From NCBI RefSeq assembly GCF_007829335.1, contig NZ_VIWO01000001.1:62001-126000 (forward strand): a DNA stretch of 64,000 nt, given 5' to 3'. Made by a program: the position numbers and the translations under genes. This document shows, piece after piece, positions 1-8,000 of the stretch (the stretch's first letter is position 1; each line of letters starts with the position of its first letter). This DNA is from Chitinophaga polysaccharea (lineage in GTDB: Bacteria; Bacteroidota; Bacteroidia; Chitinophagales; Chitinophagaceae). Below the pieces are notes generated by a model, which ran no database searches, was not told the DNA's origin, and worked only from the letters and a program-made list of their open reading frames with translations.

Positions 1-1
1 G

Positions 2-271
2 TCTATTACCATCAAAACGGCTCTGGAGCGTGAGTTTGTGATCATTACCATCAAAGACAGTGGTATTGGCATGTCGGAAAGTGTACGCGAAAAAATATTC
101 GACCCCTTCTTTACGACCAAGGATGTGGGAGAAGGTACCGGCCTCGGCTTATCCATTGTATTCAGCATTATAGAAAAGCATAAAGGAAAGATTATAGTGA
201 ATTCTGCCCCCGGAGAAGGAGCAGAATTTATTATATATTTACCACTCGATATAACAAAACATTTATCGTAA
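2..271 (+). CDS. Sensor histidine kinase, C-terminal ATPase part (5' end outside window)
   Basis: The reading frame is open from base 2, so the gene begins upstream of the window. About 89 residues remain, all from a HATPase_c domain: the G1 box is visible as DSGIGM, followed by the F-box region (IFDPFFTT) and the G2 box GTGLGLSIV, then the closing GEGAEFIIYLP strand. These bind ATP for phosphorylation of the conserved histidine, which lies in the missing part. A REC-kinase gene begins 15 bases downstream on the same strand, so the two are probably co-transcribed. Nothing can be said about the signal sensed. Confidence 0.9.
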   Translation, partial: SITIKTALEREFVIITIKDSGIGMSESVREKIFDPFFTTKDVGEGTGLGLSIVFSIIEKHKGKIIVNSAPGEGAEFIIYLPLDITKHLS

Positions 272-286
272 CCATAAGATCTTTCA

Positions 287-1384
287 ATGAAAGAAAACCG
301 TATTAGAATATTATACATCGATGATGAAATTCATAACCTGAATGCGTTCAAAGCAGGCTTTCGCAGGAGTTATGAAATTTATACGGCTTCTTCGGCACAG
401 GAAGGAAAACTGCTGCTGAAAGAGATCATGGTGCATATTATTATCGCAGACCAGAAAATGCCTGTTACCACCGGGGTAGAATTTTTTAACGAAATTAAAG
501 AAGTCCTCCCCGACCCCATGCGTATCTTGCTCACGGGTTATACCGACGTAGAAGATATTATAGATGCCATCAACAAAGGGCATATCTACTCCTATATCAA
601 GAAGCCGTGGGATGAGCATGAGCTGCATAGAACCATCAATAACGCCTACGAAATATACCGGACACGTAAACAACTCAGGGAGAAAATTGAGGAGCTGGAA
701 AAAACCAACGATGAGTTAAACCGGTTTATTTACTCTACCTCTCATGACCTCCGTTCCCCCCTGATGTCTGTACTGGGAATTATTAATCTTTCCCGGCTGG
801 ATAATTCAGTGGTCGACCCTAATGGCTATATAAATATGGTCGAGAGCTGTGTACTGAAGCTGGATGATTTTATTCAAAAGATTATTGAATACTACCGGAA
901 TTCGCGGCTGGAGGTAGAATATGAAAAAATTGATTTCAGCAGTTTGCTGTCTGACTGCATCACTGCATTTAAACCGCAGAATACCCAGATACTTTTTAAA
1001 ACCCAGGTAGATCAGGCGGTAGATTTCCGGGGAGATACATTCAGGATCAGTGTTATTTTGAACAATCTCATATCAAACGCTGTTAAGTACCAAAAGCCGG
1101 AGGAAGCCAATCCTATGGTAAACCTGGCCGTAAAAGTAGAACCACATAAGGCTACTATTTGCATTCGTGACAATGGTATTGGTATTTTGAGCGAGCATTT
1201 GAATAATATCTTCAAGATGTTCTTCCGATCCAAAAACAACAATAAACCGGGCAGTGGTATTGGCTTATACATTGTGAAAGAGGCGCTGAGTAAAATTGGC
1301 GGCACCATTAATGTAGAGTCAAAATATGGCGAAGGCACCCAATTTGAAATTACCATCCCCAACAGAAATGAATTCGATACCTGA
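287..1384 (+). CDS. Response regulator-histidine kinase (REC-HisKA-HATPase)
   Basis: 365 residues, no membrane segment, so cytoplasmic. An N-terminal REC domain (about 6-120) has the acidic pair in YIDDE, a phospho-acceptor Asp55 in IADQKMP and Lys in YIKKPW; the ADQKMP and TGY motifs resemble REC domains of RpfG/HD-GYP-type regulators. A short coiled linker leads to HisKA with His153 in STSHDLRSP, then HATPase_c with an N-box near 259-268, DNGIGI near 295-300 and GSGIGLYIV near 322-330. The REC-first layout suggests an intermediate in a phosphorelay, receiving phosphate from another kinase, perhaps the truncated one just upstream. The next gene overlaps its end by 17 bases, so translational coupling is likely. 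Confidence 0.9.
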   Translation: MKENRIRILYIDDEIHNLNAFKAGFRRSYEIYTASSAQEGKLLLKEIMVHIIIADQKMPVTTGVEFFNEIKEVLPDPMRILLTGYTDVEDIIDAINKGHIYSYIKKPWDEHELHRTINNAYEIYRTRKQLREKIEELEKTNDELNRFIYSTSHDLRSPLMSVLGIINLSRLDNSVVDPNGYINMVESCVLKLDDFIQKIIEYYRNSRLEVEYEKIDFSSLLSDCITAFKPQNTQILFKTQVDQAVDFRGDTFRISVILNNLISNAVKYQKPEEANPMVNLAVKVEPHKATICIRDNGIGILSEHLNNIFKMFFRSKNNNKPGSGIGLYIVKEALSKIGGTINVESKYGEGTQFEITIPNRNEFDT

Positions 1385-1787
1385 CCTGCGTGTCATATTA
1401 ATTGATGACAATGAGATTGATTTGTTACTGCATGAAAAGTTGATCGGAATTCAACAAATCAGCAGAACGGTACTATCATTTGCCAATGCCAACAAGGCAT
1501 TGGAATTCCTGTCTTCCAATATTGCCTTACCTAAAATCCCTCCTACCGTTATACTCCTGGACATACAGATGCCGGAAATGGATGGCTTTGAATTTTTGCA
1601 GGCATTTGATGCCTACCCACAAAAGATCAAATCCCAATGCCATATCATTATGGTGTCTTCTTCCCTCGATTATGGCGATATTACCCGCACCAACGCCAAC
1701 CCGATGGTAGTTAAATTACTTCGCAAACCCTTGCTGTTAAAGGACCTGAAGGAAGCTGTGGAAGGAATTTTTAAAGATTTTATATAA
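1368..1787 (+). CDS. Single-domain response regulator
   Basis: 139 residues if translation begins at the ATG at 1368, where the REC fold starts at once (RVILIDDNEIDLL). A longer frame opening at 1326 would add 14 residues deep inside the upstream gene and is less likely. The acidic pair DD, phospho-acceptor Asp in LLDIQMPEMDGFEF, the conserved Ser/Thr (MVSSS) and Lys in LRKPLLLKDL are all present, and there is no output domain. It should act as a diffusible phosphate carrier or by protein contact. It is the third gene of a kinase, REC-kinase, REC series, and its ATG lies inside the preceding gene. Confidence 0.88.
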   Translation: MNSIPDLRVILIDDNEIDLLLHEKLIGIQQISRTVLSFANANKALEFLSSNIALPKIPPTVILLDIQMPEMDGFEFLQAFDAYPQKIKSQCHIIMVSSSLDYGDITRTNANPMVVKLLRKPLLLKDLKEAVEGIFKDFI

Positions 1788-1791
1788 AATG

Positions 1792-1821
1792 TTGGTGTTT
1801 TCAGGAAAAGATATATTTTTG
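1792..1821 (+). promoter_or_regulatory. Probable promoter of tRNA-Ala
   Basis: TTGG at 1792-1795, 18 bases, then TATTTTTG at 1814-1821. This fits the Bacteroidota housekeeping pattern TTTG / TAnnTTTG with one mismatch in the -33 box. Transcription would start about 20 bases before the tRNA. Confidence 0.6.
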
Positions 1822-1848
1822 CACTCCCGAAAGGGGAAATTGAAATGA

Positions 1849-1921
1849 GGGGGATTAGCTCATCTGGTAGAGCGCAAGCATGGCATGTTTGAGGTGATCG
1901 GTTCGAGTCCGATATCCTCCA
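1849..1921 (+). tRNA. tRNA-Ala, anticodon GGC
   Basis: A full cloverleaf folds: acceptor GGGGGAT/ATCCTCC (one G:U), D arm GCTC/GAGC, anticodon stem CAAGC/GTTTG with loop ATGGCAT (anticodon GGC), variable loop AGGTG, and T arm ATCGG-TTCGAGT-CCGAT. The discriminator is A at 1921. The 3' CCA is not encoded (ACCTG follows), so it is added after transcription. It sits between two signalling gene groups and is followed at once by a terminator. Confidence 0.97.
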
Positions 1922-1931
1922 CCTGATTTTG

Positions 1932-1954
1932 AAACCCGCGCAATGCGCGGGTTT
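1932..1954 (+). terminator. Intrinsic terminator after tRNA-Ala
   Basis: A perfect 10-base stem AAACCCGCGC / GCGCGGGTTT with loop AAT, then TTCTGTTTT. It ends the tRNA transcript; the convergent kinase gene ends at 1962, so it may also serve the minus strand. Confidence 0.9.
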
Positions 1955-1961
1955 TTCTGTT

Positions 1962-3233
1962 TTATATACTATCCGTTAACGGATGCTTCCCCTGCCGGAG
2001 CGGCAATACAATAATAAAGGTGGCGCCTTTTCCTTCCCGGCTCCTGGCAGTAATAATGCCTCCATGTTTATCAATTACTTTTTGGGCAATGGCCAGCCCA
2101 ATCCCTGTTCCCTCATATACTTCCGCCGTATGTAACCGCTGGAATATGGTAAATATTTTAGAGAGATATTTTTCGTTAAAGCCAATACCGTTGTCCCGGA
2201 TTACAATCCGGCAGTAGTGCCCGCCGGAAAAGGCAGCACTGTCGGGGTTCAGGTCTGTTACTGTTTCTGCGGTAATTTCCACCCGGGGAGCTACATCTTT
2301 CCGGGAAAATTTCAACGCATTGCTGATGATATTCTGGAAAACCTGCCTCACCTGACCCCGCACCGCTTCAATCTGAGGCATTTTCTCTACAGCAATCACC
2401 GCGCCCCGTTCCAGTATCATTAACTCCAGGTCACTTAAAATTTCATCTACAATGACATTAAAATCCGTGAGTTCGTATATACTGTCTCCCGAAAGGCGGG
2501 AATAGTTCAACAAGTCGTTAATAAGCCTTGCCATGCGCTCAGAGGAGCTTACAATCCGCTCCATATACGACAGGGCGCTGGGATTCATCTGTAAAAACTT
2601 ATCTCTCAGAATGGCCCCAAACAGCTGAATTTTACGCAATGGCTCTTTTAAATCATGGGAAGCCACGGAGGCAAACTGCTGCAGATCGTGGTTGCTGGCT
2701 TCCAGCGATTTATTGATTTCCCTCAGCTCTTCGGTCCGCTCCCTTACCTTTTGCTCCAGCATATCATTTACCTGCTGCTGATGCGCTATCAGCGCTTCTT
2801 GCGCCAGCTTGCGTACTTCCACTTCCTCCTTGAGCGATTGATGCATTTGCTTCAACTCCTGCGATTGCTGGTAAAGCCGGGAAAACGTTTTTACTTTCAT
2901 CAACAGGATATCCGGATCCACCGGTTTGGTGATATAGTCTATCCCACCGGAGTCGTATCCTTTTACGATAAATCTTTTATCCTTATTAACAGCTGATAAA
3001 AATATGATGGGAATATCTTTCGCTTTACTGTAGCCTGACAGGGCTTCCGCTACTTCAAATCCATCCATGCTGGGCATCTGCACATCGAGAATAATGAGCG
3101 TGTAGTTTTGCTTCAATATTTTCCGGAGCGCTTCCTCGCCCGATAAGGCGGTATCTACCTCAAATTGATACTGTTCCAGCGTTTTCCGGATCGATAAAAT
3201 ATTCTCCGGCTTATCATCTACTATTAAAATCAT
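1962..3233 (-). CDS. Response regulator-histidine kinase (REC-coil-HisKA-HATPase)
   Basis: 423 residues, soluble. REC at about 1-115 with acidic pair VDD, phospho-acceptor Asp50 in ILDVQMPSMDG and Lys in ITKPVDP. A long coiled coil (about 118-185, rich in Q, E, L) joins it to a HisKA domain with His193 in ASHDLKEPL, the form typical of phytochrome-like (Cph1-type) kinases. HATPase_c has its N-box near 300-306, DNGIGF near 347 and GTGIGLAIA near 375. It is the last gene of a five-gene operon (hybrid kinase, REC, CheR, CheB, this gene), 21 bases after the cheB-like stop. The REC input suggests it is controlled by phosphotransfer from the large hybrid kinase rather than by its own ligand. Confidence 0.92.
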   Translation of the reverse strand: MILIVDDKPENILSIRKTLEQYQFEVDTALSGEEALRKILKQNYTLIILDVQMPSMDGFEVAEALSGYSKAKDIPIIFLSAVNKDKRFIVKGYDSGGIDYITKPVDPDILLMKVKTFSRLYQQSQELKQMHQSLKEEVEVRKLAQEALIAHQQQVNDMLEQKVRERTEELREINKSLEASNHDLQQFASVASHDLKEPLRKIQLFGAILRDKFLQMNPSALSYMERIVSSSERMARLINDLLNYSRLSGDSIYELTDFNVIVDEILSDLELMILERGAVIAVEKMPQIEAVRGQVRQVFQNIISNALKFSRKDVAPRVEITAETVTDLNPDSAAFSGGHYCRIVIRDNGIGFNEKYLSKIFTIFQRLHTAEVYEGTGIGLAIAQKVIDKHGGIITARSREGKGATFIIVLPLRQGKHPLTDSI

Positions 3234-3254
3234 ACCGCATTCATTTTACATAAA

Positions 3255-3827
3255 TCATATTCCACCCATCTCATTTATAAACGCTGCCATCTCGGATGGC
3301 TGTAATACAATATCTACAGGTGCCTGCTCTATTGCATGACGTGGCATATAGTCTACTTCCGCTGTAGCCGGGTCCTGTACGGCCGTTGTACCTCCCGCTT
3401 CATGCACGTCCGTCAATCCCTCTACCCCATCATTGTTGGCTCCCGATAGCAGGATGGCCGCCATATTATTGCGGTAAGCCAAGGCGGCGGAAGAAAATGT
3501 AACATCAATACTGGGCCGGCTGAAATTTACCTTCTCCGAAGCATCTAGGGATAGCGTATGATCCCTTTCTATCAGTAAATGATAGTCGGCCGGGGCAATG
3601 TAAACGACACCCGGTAACAATGGCTCCTTCTCCGGCGCTTCTTTCACCGGCAATACAGACCTGGTCGATAGCAAGTCTGTTAGTAACGACTCGTAATGAC
3701 TAGGCCGGTGTAAAACAATGATAATAGCCGCATTGATCGAAGCGTTCAATGCCGGCAACAAGTGTAACACAGGCTGTAGCCCGCCGGCAGAACCGCCTAT
3801 TACTATTAAATACGGAGCCGTAGTCAT
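3255..3827 (-). CDS. CheB-type protein-glutamate methylesterase, stand-alone catalytic domain
   Basis: 190 residues, matching only the C-terminal catalytic half of CheB; there is no REC domain. The likely catalytic triad is visible: Ser13 in IGGSAGG, His40 in IIVLHRPSH and Asp133 in LLSGANNDG (canonical CheB has LTGMGxDG). Spacing Ser to His is 27 residues, as in classical CheB. The family removes methyl groups from, or deamidates, glutamyl/glutaminyl side chains of signalling coiled coils. It follows the cheR-like gene by 18 bases. No chemoreceptor, CheA or CheW lies in the window, so the target is unknown; the adjacent hybrid kinase with its Glu-rich coiled coil is a candidate (inference). 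Lacking REC, its activity must be controlled by a partner. Confidence 0.9.
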   Translation of the reverse strand: MTTAPYLIVIGGSAGGLQPVLHLLPALNASINAAIIIVLHRPSHYESLLTDLLSTRSVLPVKEAPEKEPLLPGVVYIAPADYHLLIERDHTLSLDASEKVNFSRPSIDVTFSSAALAYRNNMAAILLSGANNDGVEGLTDVHEAGGTTAVQDPATAEVDYMPRHAIEQAPVDIVLQPSEMAAFINEMGGI

Positions 3828-3845
3828 AAAATCATTGTTTCATTA

Positions 3846-4673
3846 TTACAACTGCATTTTCCGCCAGATTTTCTCCCTGTTATCTAATTGTCTGAACTTA
3901 CGGGTCACACTGGTAAAACTCAGCGTTTCTTTACTCCCTAAGGCCAGGAAGCCCAGCTGTTCCAGGCTATCACTGAATAAAGTAAGTACCCTGTCTTGTA
4001 GCTTTTTATTAAAGTAGATCAATACATTTCTGCAAATGATCAACTGGAATTCATTGAAAGAACCATCTGTTACCAGGTTATGCGGCGAGAAAATAATCTT
4101 CTCTCCCAGATCCTCCCTGAACTTGGCATACTCATAATTGGCGGTATAGTAAGAGGAGAAATCTTCTCTTCCCCCCGCTTCCATATAATTACGGGAATAT
4201 TGCTGCATCTGGGACAGGCGGAACAACCCTTTCCTTCCTTTCTCCAACACACTTACATTGATATCGGTGGCATAGATAACAGATTTTTGCAATAACCCTG
4301 CTTCTTTCAGCAAAATGGCAACGGAATATACCTCTTCCCCTGTAGAACACCCCGCATGCCATACCCTGATAAACGGGTAAGTGGCCAATACCGGTAAAAC
4401 GTGTGTACGCAAAACCTGGTAGAAAGAAGGATCACGGAACATCTCCGTTACATTCACCGTAATTTCTTCCACAAAACGCATGGCGTACCCCGGATCAGAG
4501 ATAATACGGTAGCGGTACTCCGCGAAACTGGGGAAACGGTCCATCTGGAACAGGTGATTCACGCGCCGGTTAATCGAAGCAGGTGCATATTCAGTAAAGT
4601 CATAACCATACCGTTCCCACACATCGTTGAGTAATACATTTACTTCCTGCTCGCTTATTGGGTACTTGCTCAC
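3846..4673 (-). CDS. CheR-type protein-glutamate O-methyltransferase
   Basis: 275 residues. An N-terminal helical CheR_N region (about 1-70) is followed by the SAM-binding methyltransferase domain. Visible family motifs are NVTEMFRD (about 74-81, canonical TxFFRD), the SAM loop HAGCSTGEEVYS (106-117), ATDIN (135-139) and ICRNVLIYF (213-221). It transfers methyl groups from S-adenosylmethionine to glutamates in helical bundles. There is no C-terminal VxxW tether partner in view. It begins 3 bases after the preceding REC gene in the operon. Pairing with the CheB-like gene indicates an adaptation cycle on some signalling protein. Confidence 0.93.
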   Translation of the reverse strand: MSKYPISEQEVNVLLNDVWERYGYDFTEYAPASINRRVNHLFQMDRFPSFAEYRYRIISDPGYAMRFVEEITVNVTEMFRDPSFYQVLRTHVLPVLATYPFIRVWHAGCSTGEEVYSVAILLKEAGLLQKSVIYATDINVSVLEKGRKGLFRLSQMQQYSRNYMEAGGREDFSSYYTANYEYAKFREDLGEKIIFSPHNLVTDGSFNEFQLIICRNVLIYFNKKLQDRVLTLFSDSLEQLGFLALGSKETLSFTSVTRKFRQLDNREKIWRKMQL

Positions 4674-4676
4674 TTC

Positions 4677-5051
4677 TTATACAGATAAATATTGTTGTAG
4701 TTGTAACAGTAACTTGTCTACATCAATGGGTTTTGAAATATAATCATCCGCCCCTGCTTCCAGGCATTTCTCCCGGTCGCCTACCATGGCATTGGCGGTT
4801 ACTGCAATCACCGGCAACTGCTCATTTCCGGGGAGCGCACGTATAGCCGCTATTGTTTCATATCCATCTACTTCCGGCATCATGATATCCATCAATATCA
4901 CTCCAATGTTATGATCTCCCGTGAGCAGGTGCAGGGCATCCGCGCAGCTGCCGGCAGATAAACAGGGAATGGACCTGGATTTCAACACCGCCGTTAATGC
5001 AAAAATATTCCGTGTATCATCATCTACGATCAATACTTGCTTCTTGCCCAT
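4677..5051 (-). CDS. Single-domain response regulator (similar to the last REC of the neighbouring hybrid kinase)
   Basis: 124 residues, one REC domain: VDDD acidic cluster, phospho-acceptor Asp55 in LMDIMMPEVDGYE, Thr in AVTANAM and Lys in YISKPIDVD. It closely matches the third REC of the hybrid kinase encoded 6 bases upstream: both carry RNIF, GYxxIAAIR, VTAxAMxGDREKCLxAGAxDYISKP. That points to a duplication of the terminal REC into a free copy. It probably competes with or relays phosphate from the kinase's terminal REC to a separate target. No output domain. Confidence 0.9.
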   Translation of the reverse strand: MGKKQVLIVDDDTRNIFALTAVLKSRSIPCLSAGSCADALHLLTGDHNIGVILMDIMMPEVDGYETIAAIRALPGNEQLPVIAVTANAMVGDREKCLEAGADDYISKPIDVDKLLLQLQQYLSV

Positions 5052-5057
5052 AACAAT

Positions 5058-8000
5058 TTATTTCATCGCTTTATCGTATAGCCATACCCGTAATAGTGAC
5101 AATAACTGGTCGACATCTACTGGCTTGGAAATATAGTCGGAAGCTCCTGCCTGCAGGCATTTTTCGCGGTCGCCCATCATAGCTTTGGCCGTAACGGCAA
5201 TAATCGGCAGGTTCCGCAATCCGGGTTGTTTACGGATGGCCGCAATAGCGTCGTATCCATCCATCTCTGGCATCATCATATCCATCAGGACAATATCCAC
5301 CGGGTGCTCTTTCAGCTGCTCTAATGCCTCCTTGCCATCGATGGCCGACAATACTTTCATCTGGTGTGTTTCCAGTGCCTTGGTTAAAGAAAAGATGTTG
5401 CGTACATCATCATCTGCTATTAACACGGTTTTGTCTTTCAATACTTCATTCAGCGTGCCCATCTTTCCATTGCCACCAGCCGGCACCGGCACATTTTCAG
5501 ATACCAGGTGCAGGAACAACGATACTTCATCCAGCATACGCTGATAGGAATGCGCTGTTTTTATCACGATAGAATCTGCATATTGCCGGATACGCTGTTC
5601 CTCATATTTTGACAGGCTTTTACCTGTAAAAATGATGATAGGCAATTGTTCCAGCCCTTTTATTTCCTTCACCATTTCCAGGGCCTCATAAGCTTTCTCA
5701 TCCGGGATGCCCATGTCCAGGATCACACAGTCTACATCTTTCTGCTGCAGTAATGTAACGCCATCCTCCACGTTATTACTGATTTCCGAATTTACCTGGT
5801 AACTGCTCAGGAAGTAGGCCAGCGCCTTGGCATGTTTGGCATTCTCTTCCAGGATCAGCACTTTCTTGGCAGAACGTTGTAATACAAATTCCATCTTTTC
5901 AAAGATCGACTGCATACTCTCCGGATCTACCGGCTTGCTGATAAAGTCGACCGCGCCTTTCATCAGGCTTTCCTTTTTAGCTTCCATGGAAGACATGATA
6001 TGTACCGGGATAGGTCTTGTACGTGGATCATTTTTTAATTCTTCCATCACCTGCCAGCCGTCTTTAACAGGCAACTGGATATCCAGCAAAATGCCGATGG
6101 GTTTGTAGATTCGCGCCAACTCCGCGGCTTCATCGCCCCTTACACTTACAATGCCTTTATATCCCCTGGTATGCGTGAAATCCAACAGCGCCTTGGCAAA
6201 GTGCGTATCGTCTTCTACAATCAGGATCACTGCATCATTTTTTTCTATCAACCCGCGGTCATCAAAAACGCCTTCCGGTATCACTGGCGACAGGAAGCGC
6301 GATTTGCCGCCAGTAGGTACTTCTTCTTCCCTTGCCGGCGCTGGAACCTCCTGAGAATCGCCGGAATCTGCTACCTTAGGCGTTACAGGAATCGTTATCA
6401 CAAATTCGCTGCCCTCATTACTCTTACTGGTTACACTCAGCTGGCCTCCTAATAATTTCGCCAATTCCCGGCTGATAGAGAGTCCCAAACCCGTTCCACC
6501 ATACTTCCGCCGGGTAGAACCATCTGCCTGCTGGAATGCTTCAAAAATAACCTGCTGCTTGTCTTCGGGGATGCCGATACCAGTATCCTTCACTGCAAAA
6601 CGAATGGTATCCTGCATTTCGCCCGGGCTTACTGCCAATGTTACCGTACCCTTGGCCGTAAATTTCAGCGCGTTGGATAACAGGTTCTTTAGCACCTGCT
6701 CCAGTCTTACCTGGTCTGTTTCTATATAAGCCGGCGTTTGTACAGCAGTTTCCAATAACAGCTGTAGTCCTTTTTCTTTGGCAATAGGTTCAAACAATGC
6801 CTGCATATTGGAACAAATACTGGCAACAGCAACTTCTCCCAATTCGAGTTCCATCTTACCGGATTCTATCTTCGACAAATCCAGTATTTCATCGATCAGT
6901 GTCAGCAACCCTTTACCAGAGCTGTTAATGACCTGTGCATACTCCACCTGGTCGCCATTGAGGTTATGATCGTGATTTTCCGACAGGAGCCTTGACAACA
7001 GTAAGATAGAGTTCAGCGGTGTACGCAGCTCGTGCGACATATTAGCCAGGAACTCTGACTTATAGCGGGTACTAAGCGCCAGCTCTTCTGCTTTTTTATG
7101 TATATCCAGGTTGCGTTCTACGATGATCTGGTTCTTCTCTTCCAGCAGACGGCTTCTTTCTTCCAGCGCTGCGTTGGATTGCATCAGTTCTTCCTGCTGC
7201 ACTTTTAACTCTTCTTCAGATACCTGTAGCTTTTGCGTTTGTGCTTCGAGCTCCACATTCATACTTTCCAGTTCACCATGCTGGGTTTGCAGTTCTTCGG
7301 CCTGTGCCTGGGTTTCTTCCAGCAGCTCCTGCAAACGGGTACGGCTGCGGGTGCTTTGTATGGCAACGGCGATGTTAGTAGCCGCTTGTTTCACAAAATC
7401 GACCACGCTGCTGTTAAAAGGATACAGGGAGCCTACTTCCATTACTCCTTCTGTAATACCTGCATGCATCAAGGGAATAATGAGTACATGTCCGGGCGTG
7501 GCGGCGCCGGTGCCCGTCGCAATATACAGGAAGCTATCAGGAGCTTCCTGTAGGTACAGTGGCTCTTTCCGCAGTACCTGTTGTCCGAGCAACGTTTTAC
7601 CTACTTCAATAATGAGTGGTGCAGGGTGCTCCGGCGATAATGCGTACCCGGCAGAAAAATGCAGTTCCCCTGCCTGGCGAATATATAATACACCTGTTTG
7701 CGCACCGGTATATTTTATTATATCTGTGAGTGCATCATTGCTGAGCGCGGACAGGTCCTTTTCTCCCAGCAGGGTTTCACTAATCTGATTAAGACCCGAT
7801 TGTATCCAGATGGTTTGTTCTCCTTTGCTGCGGAATACTTTCAGGTCGGCCGCCATTTGTACGATGGCATGTCCCAGCAAATCGTCTTTACTACGGGGTT
7901 GCACGTCAATATTAAAATTCCCTTTTCCAATCTGATCGGCGGCATCGGCCAGTACCTGGCTGGTTTGATCAATTGCTTCAAAAGACCGGGCCAGGCTGCC

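Noticed and set aside
1326..1367. Longer start for the small response regulator
   Set aside because: It would lie far inside the preceding kinase gene, and the REC fold begins right after the ATG at 1368.
3255..4673. Classical chemotaxis operon
   Set aside because: No chemoreceptor, CheA, CheW or CheY pair is present; the neighbours are hybrid kinases.
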